Below, in pieces: positions 53,984-62,631 of a DNA stretch of 64,000 nucleotides. Both the position numbers and the translations under genes were made by a program. The notes beneath the pieces were generated by a model. The model was given only the letters and a program-made list of their open reading frames with translations, made no database searches and was not told where the DNA came from. This stretch comes from Marivirga arenosa (GTDB taxonomy: Bacteria > Bacteroidota > Bacteroidia > Cytophagales > Cyclobacteriaceae), in assembly GCF_030503895.2 (NCBI RefSeq), contig NZ_CP129970.2:2279001-2343000 (forward strand), read 5' to 3'. Numbering within the stretch: position 1 is the first letter of the stretch; every line of letters starts with the position of its first letter.

Positions 53984-54967
53984 ATGAAAAAGTCATTCAT
54001 CATCATTCTAATCTCATTATTGAATTATAATCTTTTTGCACAGTTAAATAAACCGACCGATCCTTTAGCACATACCTATTCCATAGTGGCTAGAGATGCT
54101 GAAACAGGAGAAATGGCAGTAGCAGTGCAAAGTCATTGGTTTAGTGTAGGTACAGCGGTTTCATGGGGAGAGGCAGGTGTTGGAGTAGTAGCTACTCAAT
54201 CTTTCACCAATAAATCCTTTGGCATAAGAGGTTTAGCTATGCTAAAAGCTGGATTAAGTCCACAGGAGGCCTTGGATAGTCTATTGAATAATGATGAAGG
54301 GAAAGCCTTCAGGCAAGTTGCTATTTTGGATGTTAAAGGAAGAGTGGCAACTCACACAGGAGCGAAATGTATTGATGAAGCAGGTCATGCGAATGGAGAT
54401 AATTTCTCTGTTCAAGCGAATATGATGCTGAATGATACGGTAGTCCCTGCTATGGAAAAAGCATGGAAAGATAATGGTGACTTGGCTTTAGCGGAAAGAA
54501 TGGTGAAAGTTTTAGAAGCCGCTCAAGCTCAAGGTGGTGATATAAGAGGAAAGCAATCCGCTGCCTTATTAATTGTAAAGCCAGAAGCTAGCGATGAACC
54601 ATGGAATGATAGAGTCTTAGATTTAAGAGTGGATGATCATGAGAACCCTGTAAAAGAATTGAACAGATTGGTTAAGGTGTATCGTGCTTACCAGCATATG
54701 AATCAAGGTGATCTATATGTAGAAAAAGCTCAGATGCAAGAAGCCATGAATGAGTATAATGCGGCCATGGAAATGTTTCCTAAGAATCTGGAAATGCAAT
54801 ATTGGACGGCTATTACCCTAGCCAATGACGGGAAAACTGATAAAGCAGTGGAAATGCTTCAAAAAATATATGCTGAAGATTCAAACTGGCGCGAGCTGAC
54901 TAAAAGATTGCCTGAGGTAGGATTGTTAGAGGTGAGTGAAAAAGAACTGAAAAGATTGACCAAATGA
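53984..54967 (+). CDS. DUF1028 family exported protein
   Basis: A 327-residue protein: signal peptide (MKKSFIIILISLLNYNLFAQ), a DUF1028 domain (about 25-240), and a C-terminal helical TPR-like extension (YVEKAQMQEAMNEYNAAMEM). Domain marks are THTYSIVARDAETGEMAVAV with the first letter H in this case (AHTYSIVARD), GEAGVGVVATQSFTN and RGKQSAALLIVK. DUF1028 has the fold of Ntn-hydrolases, but its substrate is unknown. It sits with a peptidase, which fits a role in peptide or amide hydrolysis. Confidence 0.9.
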   Translation: MKKSFIIILISLLNYNLFAQLNKPTDPLAHTYSIVARDAETGEMAVAVQSHWFSVGTAVSWGEAGVGVVATQSFTNKSFGIRGLAMLKAGLSPQEALDSLLNNDEGKAFRQVAILDVKGRVATHTGAKCIDEAGHANGDNFSVQANMMLNDTVVPAMEKAWKDNGDLALAERMVKVLEAAQAQGGDIRGKQSAALLIVKPEASDEPWNDRVLDLRVDDHENPVKELNRLVKVYRAYQHMNQGDLYVEKAQMQEAMNEYNAAMEMFPKNLEMQYWTAITLANDGKTDKAVEMLQKIYAEDSNWRELTKRLPEVGLLEVSEKELKRLTK

Positions 54968-54978
54968 TAAAAGAATAA

Positions 54979-55010
54979 CCCACTATCCCCGACTAGTGCC
55001 GCTTTTATAA
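54979..55010 (+). repeat. Left copy of a 32-bp imperfect direct repeat
   Basis: This copy starts 11 bases after the DUF1028 stop. It shares CCCAC-ATCCCC at its left end (11 of 12) and CCGCTTTTATAA at its right end (12 of 12) with 58469-58500; overall 25 of 32 positions agree. The two copies bracket the AT-rich 3.5-kb segment. Confidence 0.6.
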
Positions 55011-55161
55011 AAGTTATGATTTTCTACAGAATTATTTCTCTTTTGAAGAGATTATTAAATCGCAATTTCTCAGGGAGATTAGAGAAGATTATCTCACTTA
55101 GGAAGTGGTTCTTTTGGCGAACCAATCTGAAATGGAAATGATAACTACAAATCAATAAGCA

Positions 55162-55497
55162 ATGAGAAAATCTATCTTACTATTTATTGCCTTCGCATTT
55201 ATATCTTGCAGTCCAACTACAGACGAAGCTGACATCACATTTTCTGATTTCGACTCTCCTCAGGAGGTAGAATTGATCCCGTATGAGGACAAAACCTATG
55301 TAAGTTGGGCTATTCAAGCTAAAGGCTATGTTAATGATTCCATTAAGATAAAAAGGGATGGATATTATGATATAGTACTTACTGGCACTATAGACACCTT
55401 AATTAATGGTGACTACTACGGTAAAAAAGTCGTTAAATATACTATTGATCCATACCGAGCCAAAAATGGTTCAATAGAGCTAAGCTTTAGCTTGTAA
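55162..55497 (+). CDS. Small lipoprotein of unknown function
   Basis: A 111-residue protein with lipoprotein signal RKSILLFIAFAFISC (Cys16). The mature part is acidic, then beta-rich (YVSWAIQAKGYVNDSIKIKR, YDIVLTGTIDTLINGDYY). No family recognised. First of two adjacent small lipoprotein genes. Confidence 0.7.
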   Translation: MRKSILLFIAFAFISCSPTTDEADITFSDFDSPQEVELIPYEDKTYVSWAIQAKGYVNDSIKIKRDGYYDIVLTGTIDTLINGDYYGKKVVKYTIDPYRAKNGSIELSFSL

Positions 55498-55533
55498 TAT
55501 TTTTTCCGAATCCTAAATGCGAATTGAAAAGAT

Positions 55534-55881
55534 ATGAGAACAGTTCTAATACTATTTACTTTATTGCTAGTGAGCTGCATTAAGAATGAACCAGATGTGG
55601 TCTTAATTAATAGATCGGATATTGATTATGACAGTGCATTAATTTTTGTATCTGAGGCCAATCAAACAGTATTAAGAAATGTTAAAATTGATAGCAGACA
55701 TGCTGGTTCCATTAGATTTGACACTACAGTAATAGGTGATGGTTGCTATCAATTAGAAGTTTATAATAAAGGCGAACTTAAACATCAAAAGTGTTTCGGC
55801 TACTATACAAATGGAGCTTCGTTAAATAGAAGTTTTGAAATAGAGATACAAAAAGATTCAGTTTTGGTTCAAATGAATTAA
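55534..55881 (+). CDS. Small lipoprotein of unknown function
   Basis: A 115-residue protein with lipoprotein signal RTVLILFTLLLVSC (Cys15), then IKNEPDVVLINRSDIDYD and a beta-rich body with two Cys (DGCYQLEV, QKCFGYY) that may pair. The residues after the lipid Cys (IKNEPDVVL) resemble those of the lipoprotein at 56475 (VNDEPDAII). No family recognised. Confidence 0.7.
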   Translation: MRTVLILFTLLLVSCIKNEPDVVLINRSDIDYDSALIFVSEANQTVLRNVKIDSRHAGSIRFDTTVIGDGCYQLEVYNKGELKHQKCFGYYTNGASLNRSFEIEIQKDSVLVQMN

Positions 55882-56474
55882 GTAAATTTTCAAATAAATT
55901 TTAGTGCAGTGCTTGTAAAACTTCACTGAAACTTAGGTAAAACACATTATAATCTTAGTGTTTTTTATTTTATGATGGCAATACTTTAAAATAATTTATC
56001 AAAGTCCAATTGTTACATTTTTACGACTGTATTGCGAGACTGGAAATAATTATCTTAAAAAAACACTATCCTTGCCTTTCACTATTTTTATAATTCACTT
56101 GGATGACTTAAATCCTCTGCTTTAATCAATGTATGTTTCTGCGCATAAAATTATTAATTAAATCCTATTTCATATAAAATGACTCTTTTCAATTAATACG
56201 AGGGTATTTCAAACTAATTGAATAATTTGACTGAAAAAATTAAGTGTAATAAACTTGGAAAAATTAATCGTTTTTTTTTTTCTTTGAGCATCAACAAAAT
56301 ACTAACACTAAAAAGTTAGGATTTAGTCTGAAAAAAAAGACCAAAACCCAGCACAGTGAATAACTTTCCTATTTATCCCGAAGGCGCCACAGATGCGGAA
56401 TAGTTGTCCATTTTCTTTTTTTTGTTGTAGTTGAGTTGGTAAAATAAAACTATTAACATTAATTAATTATTATT
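55882..56474. other. 593-bp AT-rich intergenic region
   Basis: No open frame worth calling. A weak hairpin with T-run (listed) ends the preceding gene. A poly-T run, several A-runs and a small GTCT/AGAC hairpin are present around 56270-56350. The leader of the ABC cassette must start here, but no full TAnnTTTG element was found. Confidence 0.5.
55939..55970 (+). terminator. Possible terminator after small lipoprotein gene
   Basis: AAAACAC and GTGTTTT form a 7-bp stem around a 12-base loop, followed by a T-rich tail. Confidence 0.45.
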
Positions 56475-57089
56475 ATGAAAAAAATTAAAGTTATACTTTT
56501 CCCAATATTATTTATAACAATGTATGCTTGTGTAAATGATGAGCCAGATGCGATTATACATGAAGGAAATTTAGATAAGTTTCTAAATTCACCATTTTAT
56601 TCTTCATTAAAATATACAGGATATGAAATAAACGAAGAAAAAATAGAGTTCCATGAAATGGATGCCAAAATGGCAATCAAAGTACCTATAAATGAATTCC
56701 CATCCACTATGCGTATTAAAGGAGCCTATTCAGAATTTTTATTAGTTTCGAATAATATTTTAAATGAAAATCCTACTAGTATGTTTCTGACATATGAGAA
56801 TATTCCAAAAGAAAATTATTCGGGTAATGTTACGATTTATGATTATTCACCTTCTATTTCTGGCGAACCTGTCACACTTGAATTTGAAAATGGAAAATTG
56901 AAAAGTAAAGTTGGATTAAATGAAAGAAGTTTAAATTATTTAGGATGTTCAACAAGGGGTGCTTTGGCTTGTGCAGGTTATAGAATTGAAGACTATAACT
57001 GGGTAGAAACGGCAGGATTTGCTGTTGGATTCCCAGGTTCTTTATTATGGGAAATTGCAAGTTGTATCGAGGATGGATGTCCGTATTAA
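56475..57089 (+). CDS. Lipoprotein with Cys-rich hydrophobic C-terminus, ABC-cassette substrate candidate
   Basis: A 204-residue protein with a lipoprotein signal (VILFPILFITMYAC, Cys19) and a beta-rich middle. The last 50 residues are distinctive: LGCSTRGALACAGYRI, then a Gly/aromatic hydrophobic stretch (AGFAVGFPGSLLWEIA), then SCIEDGCPY at the very end. The four Cys, the Gly-rich hydrophobic segment and the immediately following ABC permease and ATPase genes (9- and 3-base gaps) recall bacteriocin precursors with export/immunity transporters. No family recognised; this reading is an inference. The gene is much more AT-rich than its flanks. Confidence 0.65.
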   Translation: MKKIKVILFPILFITMYACVNDEPDAIIHEGNLDKFLNSPFYSSLKYTGYEINEEKIEFHEMDAKMAIKVPINEFPSTMRIKGAYSEFLLVSNNILNENPTSMFLTYENIPKENYSGNVTIYDYSPSISGEPVTLEFENGKLKSKVGLNERSLNYLGCSTRGALACAGYRIEDYNWVETAGFAVGFPGSLLWEIASCIEDGCPY

Positions 57090-57098
57090 TTAAAATAA

Positions 57099-57785
57099 AT
57101 GATTATTAAAATTGTTTTCTTAAAACTAAAAACTAAGGGGAATATTGCTTTCCTTTTAGTTTTTTCTATACTTCAACTATTATTTATTATTTTTTCTTAT
57201 ACTAAAGGGATAAGTAACAACGATCTTCAAATAATATTTAATTTAAATTGCAAATTTTTTTATATCTCTACACTAGTTGTTTTTTCTACAGAAAAAACTT
57301 CTGGGTTTTTAGCAAAACAGCTTTCCAATGGATTAAGTAGGAAGGATGTATTTCTGAATAATCAGTTTCATATATTAATACTAGCAGCGATCTATTTTTT
57401 ATTTTCTTCAATAAGTCTTTATTGTATTTCTTTATATGTATTGGAGGATGTATCAGTGTTTAATAGATTTTCTGTAACATTATTATCTTTTATCGTGTTG
57501 GCACAGTTGGCTTATTTATTTGTTTTGTTTTTTAAAAAAACCATTTACGCTGTACTGGTGCCTTACTTTATATTTTTAGGGTTTGATATTAATATCTTTG
57601 AATTTCTTTTAAGGTATGATCATAATAACTTTATTTATCTGTTTCCGCATGGGCTTTCTTTGTCATTGCCTCAGTTTTATAATGAAGATTATTTCAATAC
57701 TGTTATTTTGACACTAATGTTCCTCATTATTGCAATCCCTTTTTTATCTTATTACAAATTGATAAAGACAAGTTTTGATGATTAA
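57099..57785 (+). CDS. ABC-2-type permease-like membrane protein
   Basis: A 228-residue integral membrane protein with six hydrophobic segments (about 17-35, 45-62, 90-112, 122-142, 145-165 and 200-218). The loop FSTEKTSGFLAKQLSNGLSR is typical of ABC-2 permeases. It has no nucleotide-binding domain of its own and is followed after three bases by an ABC ATPase. A sample of 60 bases inside it has only 11 G or C, unusually low even for this window. Confidence 0.78.
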   Translation: MIIKIVFLKLKTKGNIAFLLVFSILQLLFIIFSYTKGISNNDLQIIFNLNCKFFYISTLVVFSTEKTSGFLAKQLSNGLSRKDVFLNNQFHILILAAIYFLFSSISLYCISLYVLEDVSVFNRFSVTLLSFIVLAQLAYLFVLFFKKTIYAVLVPYFIFLGFDINIFEFLLRYDHNNFIYLFPHGLSLSLPQFYNEDYFNTVILTLMFLIIAIPFLSYYKLIKTSFDD

Positions 57786-57788
57786 AGT

Positions 57789-58463
57789 ATGATTACTCTA
57801 AATTCAATATCCAAAAAATATAGTAAGGTAATTGGTCTTGAACAGGTGAATATAGATTTACCTAAAAATAATGTAATTGGTTTAATCGGTAAAAATGGTA
57901 GTGGAAAATCTACTTTCATTAAAATTATTACTGGACTTATAACAGATTACAAAGGCAATGTTAATTATAACGGACTTAAATTAAATGAAATTAGTTTAGC
58001 TTCTGAAAATTTTGGTTTTCCCTCTCGATTTACTGTCAAAAAAGTAATCAAAATATTTAAATTTATTAAGAAGGCTGACAATCAACAAGTTGAGAAAGTT
58101 ATTGAGCAGTTGGAATTATGTGATGAATTGAATAAGAAGGTAAGTGTGCTTTCCCAAGGCAATAAGCAGAGGCTTAATATTGCCTGTGCTATTTTAGGAA
58201 ATCCTAAATTGGTTATATTAGATGAACCAAACAATGGCTTAGACCCATCTGGATTTATAATGTTGAGGCAACTGGTTTTAGATTTAAAGGCAAAAGGAAA
58301 AACTGTCATAATTGCTAGCCATCTTTTGAATGAAATTGAGGAAGTATGTGACCATATACTTTTTTTAAATGAAGGTAGAGTTTTAATAGATGAAAAGAAA
58401 TCTGAATTAGTGAAAAGCTTTGGCTCATTAGAAAAGGCTTATTTACAATTGATAAAGAACTGA
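57789..58463 (+). CDS. ABC transporter ATP-binding protein
   Basis: A 224-residue ATPase. Walker A is GLIGKNGSGKSTFIK, signature LSQGNKQRLN, Walker B LVILDEPNNGLDPSG, and H-loop VIIASHLLNEIEEV. It is the type that pairs with ABC-2 permeases for export or self-immunity. Partner: the permease directly upstream. Confidence 0.92.
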   Translation: MITLNSISKKYSKVIGLEQVNIDLPKNNVIGLIGKNGSGKSTFIKIITGLITDYKGNVNYNGLKLNEISLASENFGFPSRFTVKKVIKIFKFIKKADNQQVEKVIEQLELCDELNKKVSVLSQGNKQRLNIACAILGNPKLVILDEPNNGLDPSGFIMLRQLVLDLKAKGKTVIIASHLLNEIEEVCDHILFLNEGRVLIDEKKSELVKSFGSLEKAYLQLIKN

Positions 58464-58468
58464 ATTTT

Positions 58469-58500
58469 CCCACCATCCCCATCTTCCACCGCTTTTATAA
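58469..58500 (+). repeat. Right copy of the 32-bp imperfect direct repeat
   Basis: It starts 6 bases after the ABC ATPase stop and repeats 54979-55010 at 25 of 32 positions, both ends best conserved. It lies just before the prolyl oligopeptidase gene. Confidence 0.6.
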
Positions 58501-58558
58501 TTCCCCTGCATTTCTCCTAAAAAGCCCTTATTTTAGTTCAAAATTAAAACTCGCTAAT

Positions 58559-60694
58559 ATGAAAAAAATATGGGCTTTTCCTCTTGCTTTGGCAATATTT
58601 GCCTGCAATAGTGAAGAAAAAAAGGAGAAAATGGAGATTAATTCTTATCCAGAAACCGTAAAAGTAGATACTGTAGATACTTATTTCGGAACCGAAGTGC
58701 CGGATCCTTACCGTTGGCTGGAAGATGACCGATCTGAGCAAACGGCAGAATGGGTGGAGGCTCAAAATGAAGTGACTTTTGGATATCTGAATAATATTCC
58801 TTTCAGAGATAAAATCGAAAAAAGACTTACTGAACTTTGGAATTATGCCAAAGAAGGTTCACCTCGTAAGCATGGAGATTATTATTACACCTATAAAAAC
58901 GATGGCCTACAAAATCAGTGGGTGATGTACCGTAAAAAAGGATTAGATGGAGAAGAGGAAGTCTTCTTAGATCCTAATACATTCTCTGATGATGCTACGA
59001 CTTCCCTGGCCGGAACGTCTTTTACTAAAGATGGAAGCTTATTAGCCTATTCTATTTCCGAAGGCGGTTCTGACTGGAGAAAAGTAATTGTAATGGACAC
59101 GGAAGATAAGTCCATAGTGGAAGATACCATCCGCAATGTGAAATTCAGCGGCATCTCCTGGAAAGGAAATGAGGGCTTCTTCTACAGCAGTTATGATAAG
59201 CCGGAAGGAAGTGAGCTTTCTGCCAAAACGCAAGAGCATAAATTGTTTTACCATAAATTAAATACACCTCAATCGGAAGACGAATTGATCTTTGGCGGAA
59301 GCGAAACCCCTAGACGATATATTGGCGGCTACGTAAGCGATGATGAGCGTTTTCTGTTCATTTCAGCCTCTGTAAGCACCAGCGGTAATGAATTATATGT
59401 AAAGGATTTATCCGATTGGAATAACCCTATAGTGCCTATTGCTACAGGATTTGATAGCGAACATGGGGTGTTAGATAATGATGGCGATCGTCTTTTGATT
59501 GAAACCAATCTCGATGCACCAAATAGAAGATTGGTGGAAGTAGATGTCAATAATCCTTCTACGGAGAATTATAAAGATGTCATCCCGGAAACGGAAAATG
59601 TATTAAATGTGAGTACTGCAGGCGGTTATATTTTCGCTAATTATATGGTAGATGTAAAGACTGAAGTGCATCAATTTGATTATGAAGGTAATAAAGTTCG
59701 TCAGGTAGAATTGCCGGGAATCGGGACTGCAGGTGGATTTGGAGCAGAAAAAGAAGATGAAAAACTATATTACAGCTTCACTTCCTTCACTTATCCTTCA
59801 GCCATTTTTGAATATGATATTGAAAAAGGAACTTCAGAATTGTACTGGAAACCTGAGATTGATTTCAATCCTGAAGATTACGAAACCGAGCAAGTATTTT
59901 ACGAAAGTAAAGACGGAACTAAAATCCCAATGTTTATCACCTATAAAAAGGGCACTGAGTTAAATGGTAAAAACCCTACAGAGCTATATGCATATGGTGG
60001 ATTTAATGTAAGCTTAAGGCCTAGTTTTAGCATAGCGCGATTAGTTTGGTTAGAAAATGGCGGAATTTACGCACAACCCAACTTAAGAGGAGGAGGAGAA
60101 TACGGAGAAGAGTGGCATAAAGCGGGTACTAAAATGCAAAAGCAAAATGTATTTGATGATTTTATTGCAGCTGCTGAGTATTTAATAGCAGAAGGCTATA
60201 CTGATTCTGATCATTTAGCGATTTCAGGTGGTTCAAATGGTGGTCTTTTAGTAGGCGCTACTATGACTCAAAGACCTGAACTCATGAAAGTAGCTTTCCC
60301 TGCGGTAGGTGTAATGGATATGCTAAGATACCACACCTTTACAGCGGGTGCGGGTTGGGCTTATGATTATGGTACTTCAGAAGACAGCAAAGAGATGTTT
60401 GAGTATTTGAAGGGCTATTCACCAGTTCACAATGTGAAAGAAGGTGTGAAATACCCAGCTACTATGGTAACGACTGCTGATCATGACGATAGAGTAGTTC
60501 CGGCTCACTCATTCAAATTTGCCGCAGAGCTACAAGAAAAGCATGCAGGCGATAGCCCGGTTTTAATTAGAATTGAAACCAATGCAGGCCATGGAGCAGG
60601 TAAACCAACCGACAAAATCATCGATGGCATAGCGGATAAGTATTCATTTGCATGGTATAATATGGGCGTACAGCCGTTTAGGGAAGAAATGTAA
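58559..60694 (+). CDS. Prolyl oligopeptidase (S9A family), exported
   Basis: A 711-residue serine peptidase with lipoprotein signal (lipobox IFAC, about Cys16). An N-terminal segment (DPYRWLEDDRSEQTAEWVEA) leads into a seven-bladed propeller and a C-terminal alpha/beta hydrolase. Nucleophile Ser559 is in ISGGSNGGLLVG, Asp in TTADHDDRVVPAHS, and His in TNAGHGAGKP. It cleaves after Pro in short peptides, here at the cell envelope. G+C is higher than average (28 of 60 in one sample). Confidence 0.94.
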   Translation: MKKIWAFPLALAIFACNSEEKKEKMEINSYPETVKVDTVDTYFGTEVPDPYRWLEDDRSEQTAEWVEAQNEVTFGYLNNIPFRDKIEKRLTELWNYAKEGSPRKHGDYYYTYKNDGLQNQWVMYRKKGLDGEEEVFLDPNTFSDDATTSLAGTSFTKDGSLLAYSISEGGSDWRKVIVMDTEDKSIVEDTIRNVKFSGISWKGNEGFFYSSYDKPEGSELSAKTQEHKLFYHKLNTPQSEDELIFGGSETPRRYIGGYVSDDERFLFISASVSTSGNELYVKDLSDWNNPIVPIATGFDSEHGVLDNDGDRLLIETNLDAPNRRLVEVDVNNPSTENYKDVIPETENVLNVSTAGGYIFANYMVDVKTEVHQFDYEGNKVRQVELPGIGTAGGFGAEKEDEKLYYSFTSFTYPSAIFEYDIEKGTSELYWKPEIDFNPEDYETEQVFYESKDGTKIPMFITYKKGTELNGKNPTELYAYGGFNVSLRPSFSIARLVWLENGGIYAQPNLRGGGEYGEEWHKAGTKMQKQNVFDDFIAAAEYLIAEGYTDSDHLAISGGSNGGLLVGATMTQRPELMKVAFPAVGVMDMLRYHTFTAGAGWAYDYGTSEDSKEMFEYLKGYSPVHNVKEGVKYPATMVTTADHDDRVVPAHSFKFAAELQEKHAGDSPVLIRIETNAGHGAGKPTDKIIDGIADKYSFAWYNMGVQPFREEM

Positions 60695-60710
60695 GTTGAT
60701 TTGATGATAA

Positions 60711-60791
60711 AAACCTGTCAGGTTTCCAGCAATAATCGAAGAAGTATGATTGCTATTTCGATATAAAAGCAAATACAAACCTGACAGGTTT
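60711..60791. repeat. Palindromic repeat unit 1 (paired AAACCTGTCAGGTTT boxes)
   Basis: AAACCTGTCAGGTTT (60711-60725) and its reverse complement AAACCTGACAGGTTT (60777-60791) bound a 51-base centre. Each box is itself a palindrome around its central base. The centre has an inner stem AGCAAT...ATTGCT. The unit can fold into a long hairpin or a three-way structure, like a REP/RAYT-type or MITE-like element. Confidence 0.8.
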
Positions 60792-60821
60792 TTTTTAAAT
60801 CATCAAGGTGGTATAGCCCTA

Positions 60822-60903
60822 AAACCTGTCAGGTTTTCCGAAACTTCAAATTAGATAAGGAGCTAATTTCGCAATGATTTGCACATTCAAACCTGACAGG
60901 TTT
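60822..60903. repeat. Palindromic repeat unit 2 (paired AAACCTGTCAGGTTT boxes)
   Basis: The same box pair (60822-60836 and 60889-60903) around a 52-base centre that is different in sequence from unit 1 but also has an inner stem, AAATTAG...CTAATTT. Thirty bases separate the two units. Box order alternates T-centred, A-centred, T-centred, A-centred. Confidence 0.8.
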
Positions 60904-60910
60904 ATTATAC

Positions 60911-60943
60911 AAAAAGACCTTTGTGATGGAAAGGTCTTTTTTT
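60911..60943 (+). terminator. Rho-independent terminator
   Basis: AAAAAGACCTTT pairs with AAAGGTCTTTTT, 7-base loop, T-run. It ends the prolyl oligopeptidase transcript after the repeat units. Confidence 0.88.
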
Positions 60944-61074
60944 ATGTAAGACTTTCCGCTTGTTTAAATTCAATAATCCTAATTTCATCTATACTAATCG
61001 AAAACAGTAATTTCTGACTTCAATTCTCAGCATTTTCCTTTAAATTGAATTCATAAAATTTATAGATAGCGTTC

Positions 61075-62631
61075 ATGGCTAAAAAAGCTGCACCAAAAAA
61101 TCAAAAATCCATTGAAGAATCACTCTGGGAAACCGCCAATAAACTCAGAGGAAAGGTGGAATCCTCAGAATATAAGCACGTAGTACTCGGGCTTATCTTC
61201 CTCAAGTTTGCTTCTGATAAGTTTGATAAGCGTAAAGAAGAGCTCATTGAAGAAGGAAAAGAGAAATACCTTGAGATGAAGGAATTCTACAATATGAAGA
61301 ATGTCTTCTTCCTGCCTCCTGAAGCACGCTGGGGTTATATCATGGAAAATGCCAAGCAAGAAGACCTGGCATTAAAGATAGACTCAGCCTTACACATAGT
61401 AGAAAGAAACAACCCTTCCCTAAAAGGTGCTTTGCCTGATAACTACTTCTCCCGCTTGAATATGGATAGCGAGAAGCTGGCCGCTTTGCTTGATACCATT
61501 AATAATATTGATACCCTTTTAGATGAAAAGGAAGATGTGATTGGCCGCATCTATGAGTATTTCTTGGGCAAGTTTGCCTCTGCAGAAGGCAAAGGCGGTG
61601 GAGAATTCTATACGCCTAAGAGCATAGTAAACCTGATCGCTGAAATGCTGGAGCCTTATAAAGGCAAGATATATGACCCTTGCTGTGGTTCTGGGGGTAT
61701 GTTTGTGCAATCCATCAAGTTTGTGGAGAACCACAATGGTAATAAAAAAGATATTTCAGTATATGGGCAGGAATATACAGCGACTACCTATAAGCTGGCA
61801 AAAATGAATCTGGCCATTAGGGGTATTTCTGCCAATTTGGGCGATGTACCTGCTGATACCTTCTTTAAGGACCAGCATCCTGATTTAAAAGCAGATTACA
61901 TCATGGCCAACCCACCTTTTAACCAAAGTGCCTGGCGTGATAAGAATGAACTGACAGATGATGCCCGCTGGAAAGGCTATGAGGTGCCTCCTGTAGGAAA
62001 CGCCAACTATGCCTGGATTATGCACATGCTTTCCAAGCTTTCCGAAAATGGAACAGCAGGATTTGTATTGGCCAATGGCTCTATGAGTTCCAATACCTCC
62101 GGTGAAGGAGAATTGCGTAAAAGCATGATTGAAAATGATTTGGTGGACTGTATGATTGCCCTACCAGGACAACTCTTTTATACCACCCAGATTCCTGTTT
62201 GTCTTTGGTTTATGACGAAAAATAAAAAGGAAGATAAGGAACGTGGTTACCGAAACCGAAAGGGTGAAACCTTATTCATAGATGCCCGCGAAATGGGAAC
62301 TATGATTGACAGGGTGCATAAAGAATTAACTGATGAGGACATTGATAAGATTACCCAAACCTATCATGCCTGGAGAGGCGAAGAAAAGGACGGAGAATAC
62401 GAAGATGTAGCTGGCTTCTGCAAAGCAGCAGATCTCGAAGAAATTAAAAAGAACGACTATGTACTCACACCCGGCCGCTATGTAGGCATGGCTGAAGTAG
62501 AAGATGATGGTATCCCTTTCGAAGAAAAGATGGAAAATCTATCCAAGCAGCTTTATTCCCAAATGGAAGAAGGAGAAAAGCTGGATGAAGCTATTCGAAA
62601 GAACTTAAAGATGTTGGGTTATGGGGAGTGA
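61075..62631 (+). CDS. hsdM: Type I restriction-modification system, methyltransferase subunit
   Basis: A 518-residue N6-adenine methyltransferase subunit. The N-terminal helical domain (KSIEESLWETANKLRGKVES) is followed by SAM motif I (IYDPCCGSGGMFVQS) and catalytic motif IV (NPPFNQSAW). Normal length for HsdM. With HsdS it methylates host DNA, and with HsdR it would restrict foreign DNA. Its coding sequence is richer in G+C than most of the window (26 of 60 in one sample), consistent with lateral transfer. It overlaps hsdS by 11 bases. Confidence 0.95.
   Translation: MAKKAAPKNQKSIEESLWETANKLRGKVESSEYKHVVLGLIFLKFASDKFDKRKEELIEEGKEKYLEMKEFYNMKNVFFLPPEARWGYIMENAKQEDLALKIDSALHIVERNNPSLKGALPDNYFSRLNMDSEKLAALLDTINNIDTLLDEKEDVIGRIYEYFLGKFASAEGKGGGEFYTPKSIVNLIAEMLEPYKGKIYDPCCGSGGMFVQSIKFVENHNGNKKDISVYGQEYTATTYKLAKMNLAIRGISANLGDVPADTFFKDQHPDLKADYIMANPPFNQSAWRDKNELTDDARWKGYEVPPVGNANYAWIMHMLSKLSENGTAGFVLANGSMSSNTSGEGELRKSMIENDLVDCMIALPGQLFYTTQIPVCLWFMTKNKKEDKERGYRNRKGETLFIDAREMGTMIDRVHKELTDEDIDKITQTYHAWRGEEKDGEYEDVAGFCKAADLEEIKKNDYVLTPGRYVGMAEVEDDGIPFEEKMENLSKQLYSQMEEGEKLDEAIRKNLKMLGYGE

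Larger units (their letters stand above)
60695..61074. other. 380-bp intergenic region with palindromic repeats and a terminator
   Basis: It contains two nested palindromic units (60711-60791 and 60822-60903) and a terminator (60911-60943), all listed separately. The last 130 bases before hsdM have no hairpin and no full -7 element. Confidence 0.8.

Noticed and set aside
55011-55161. Possible tRNA or small RNA after the DUF1028 gene
   Set aside because: No cloverleaf, no T-loop consensus and no convincing hairpin with T-run was found.
60711-60903. CRISPR array
   Set aside because: There are only four short palindromic boxes of alternating orientation, the spacing is irregular, and no cas genes are present.
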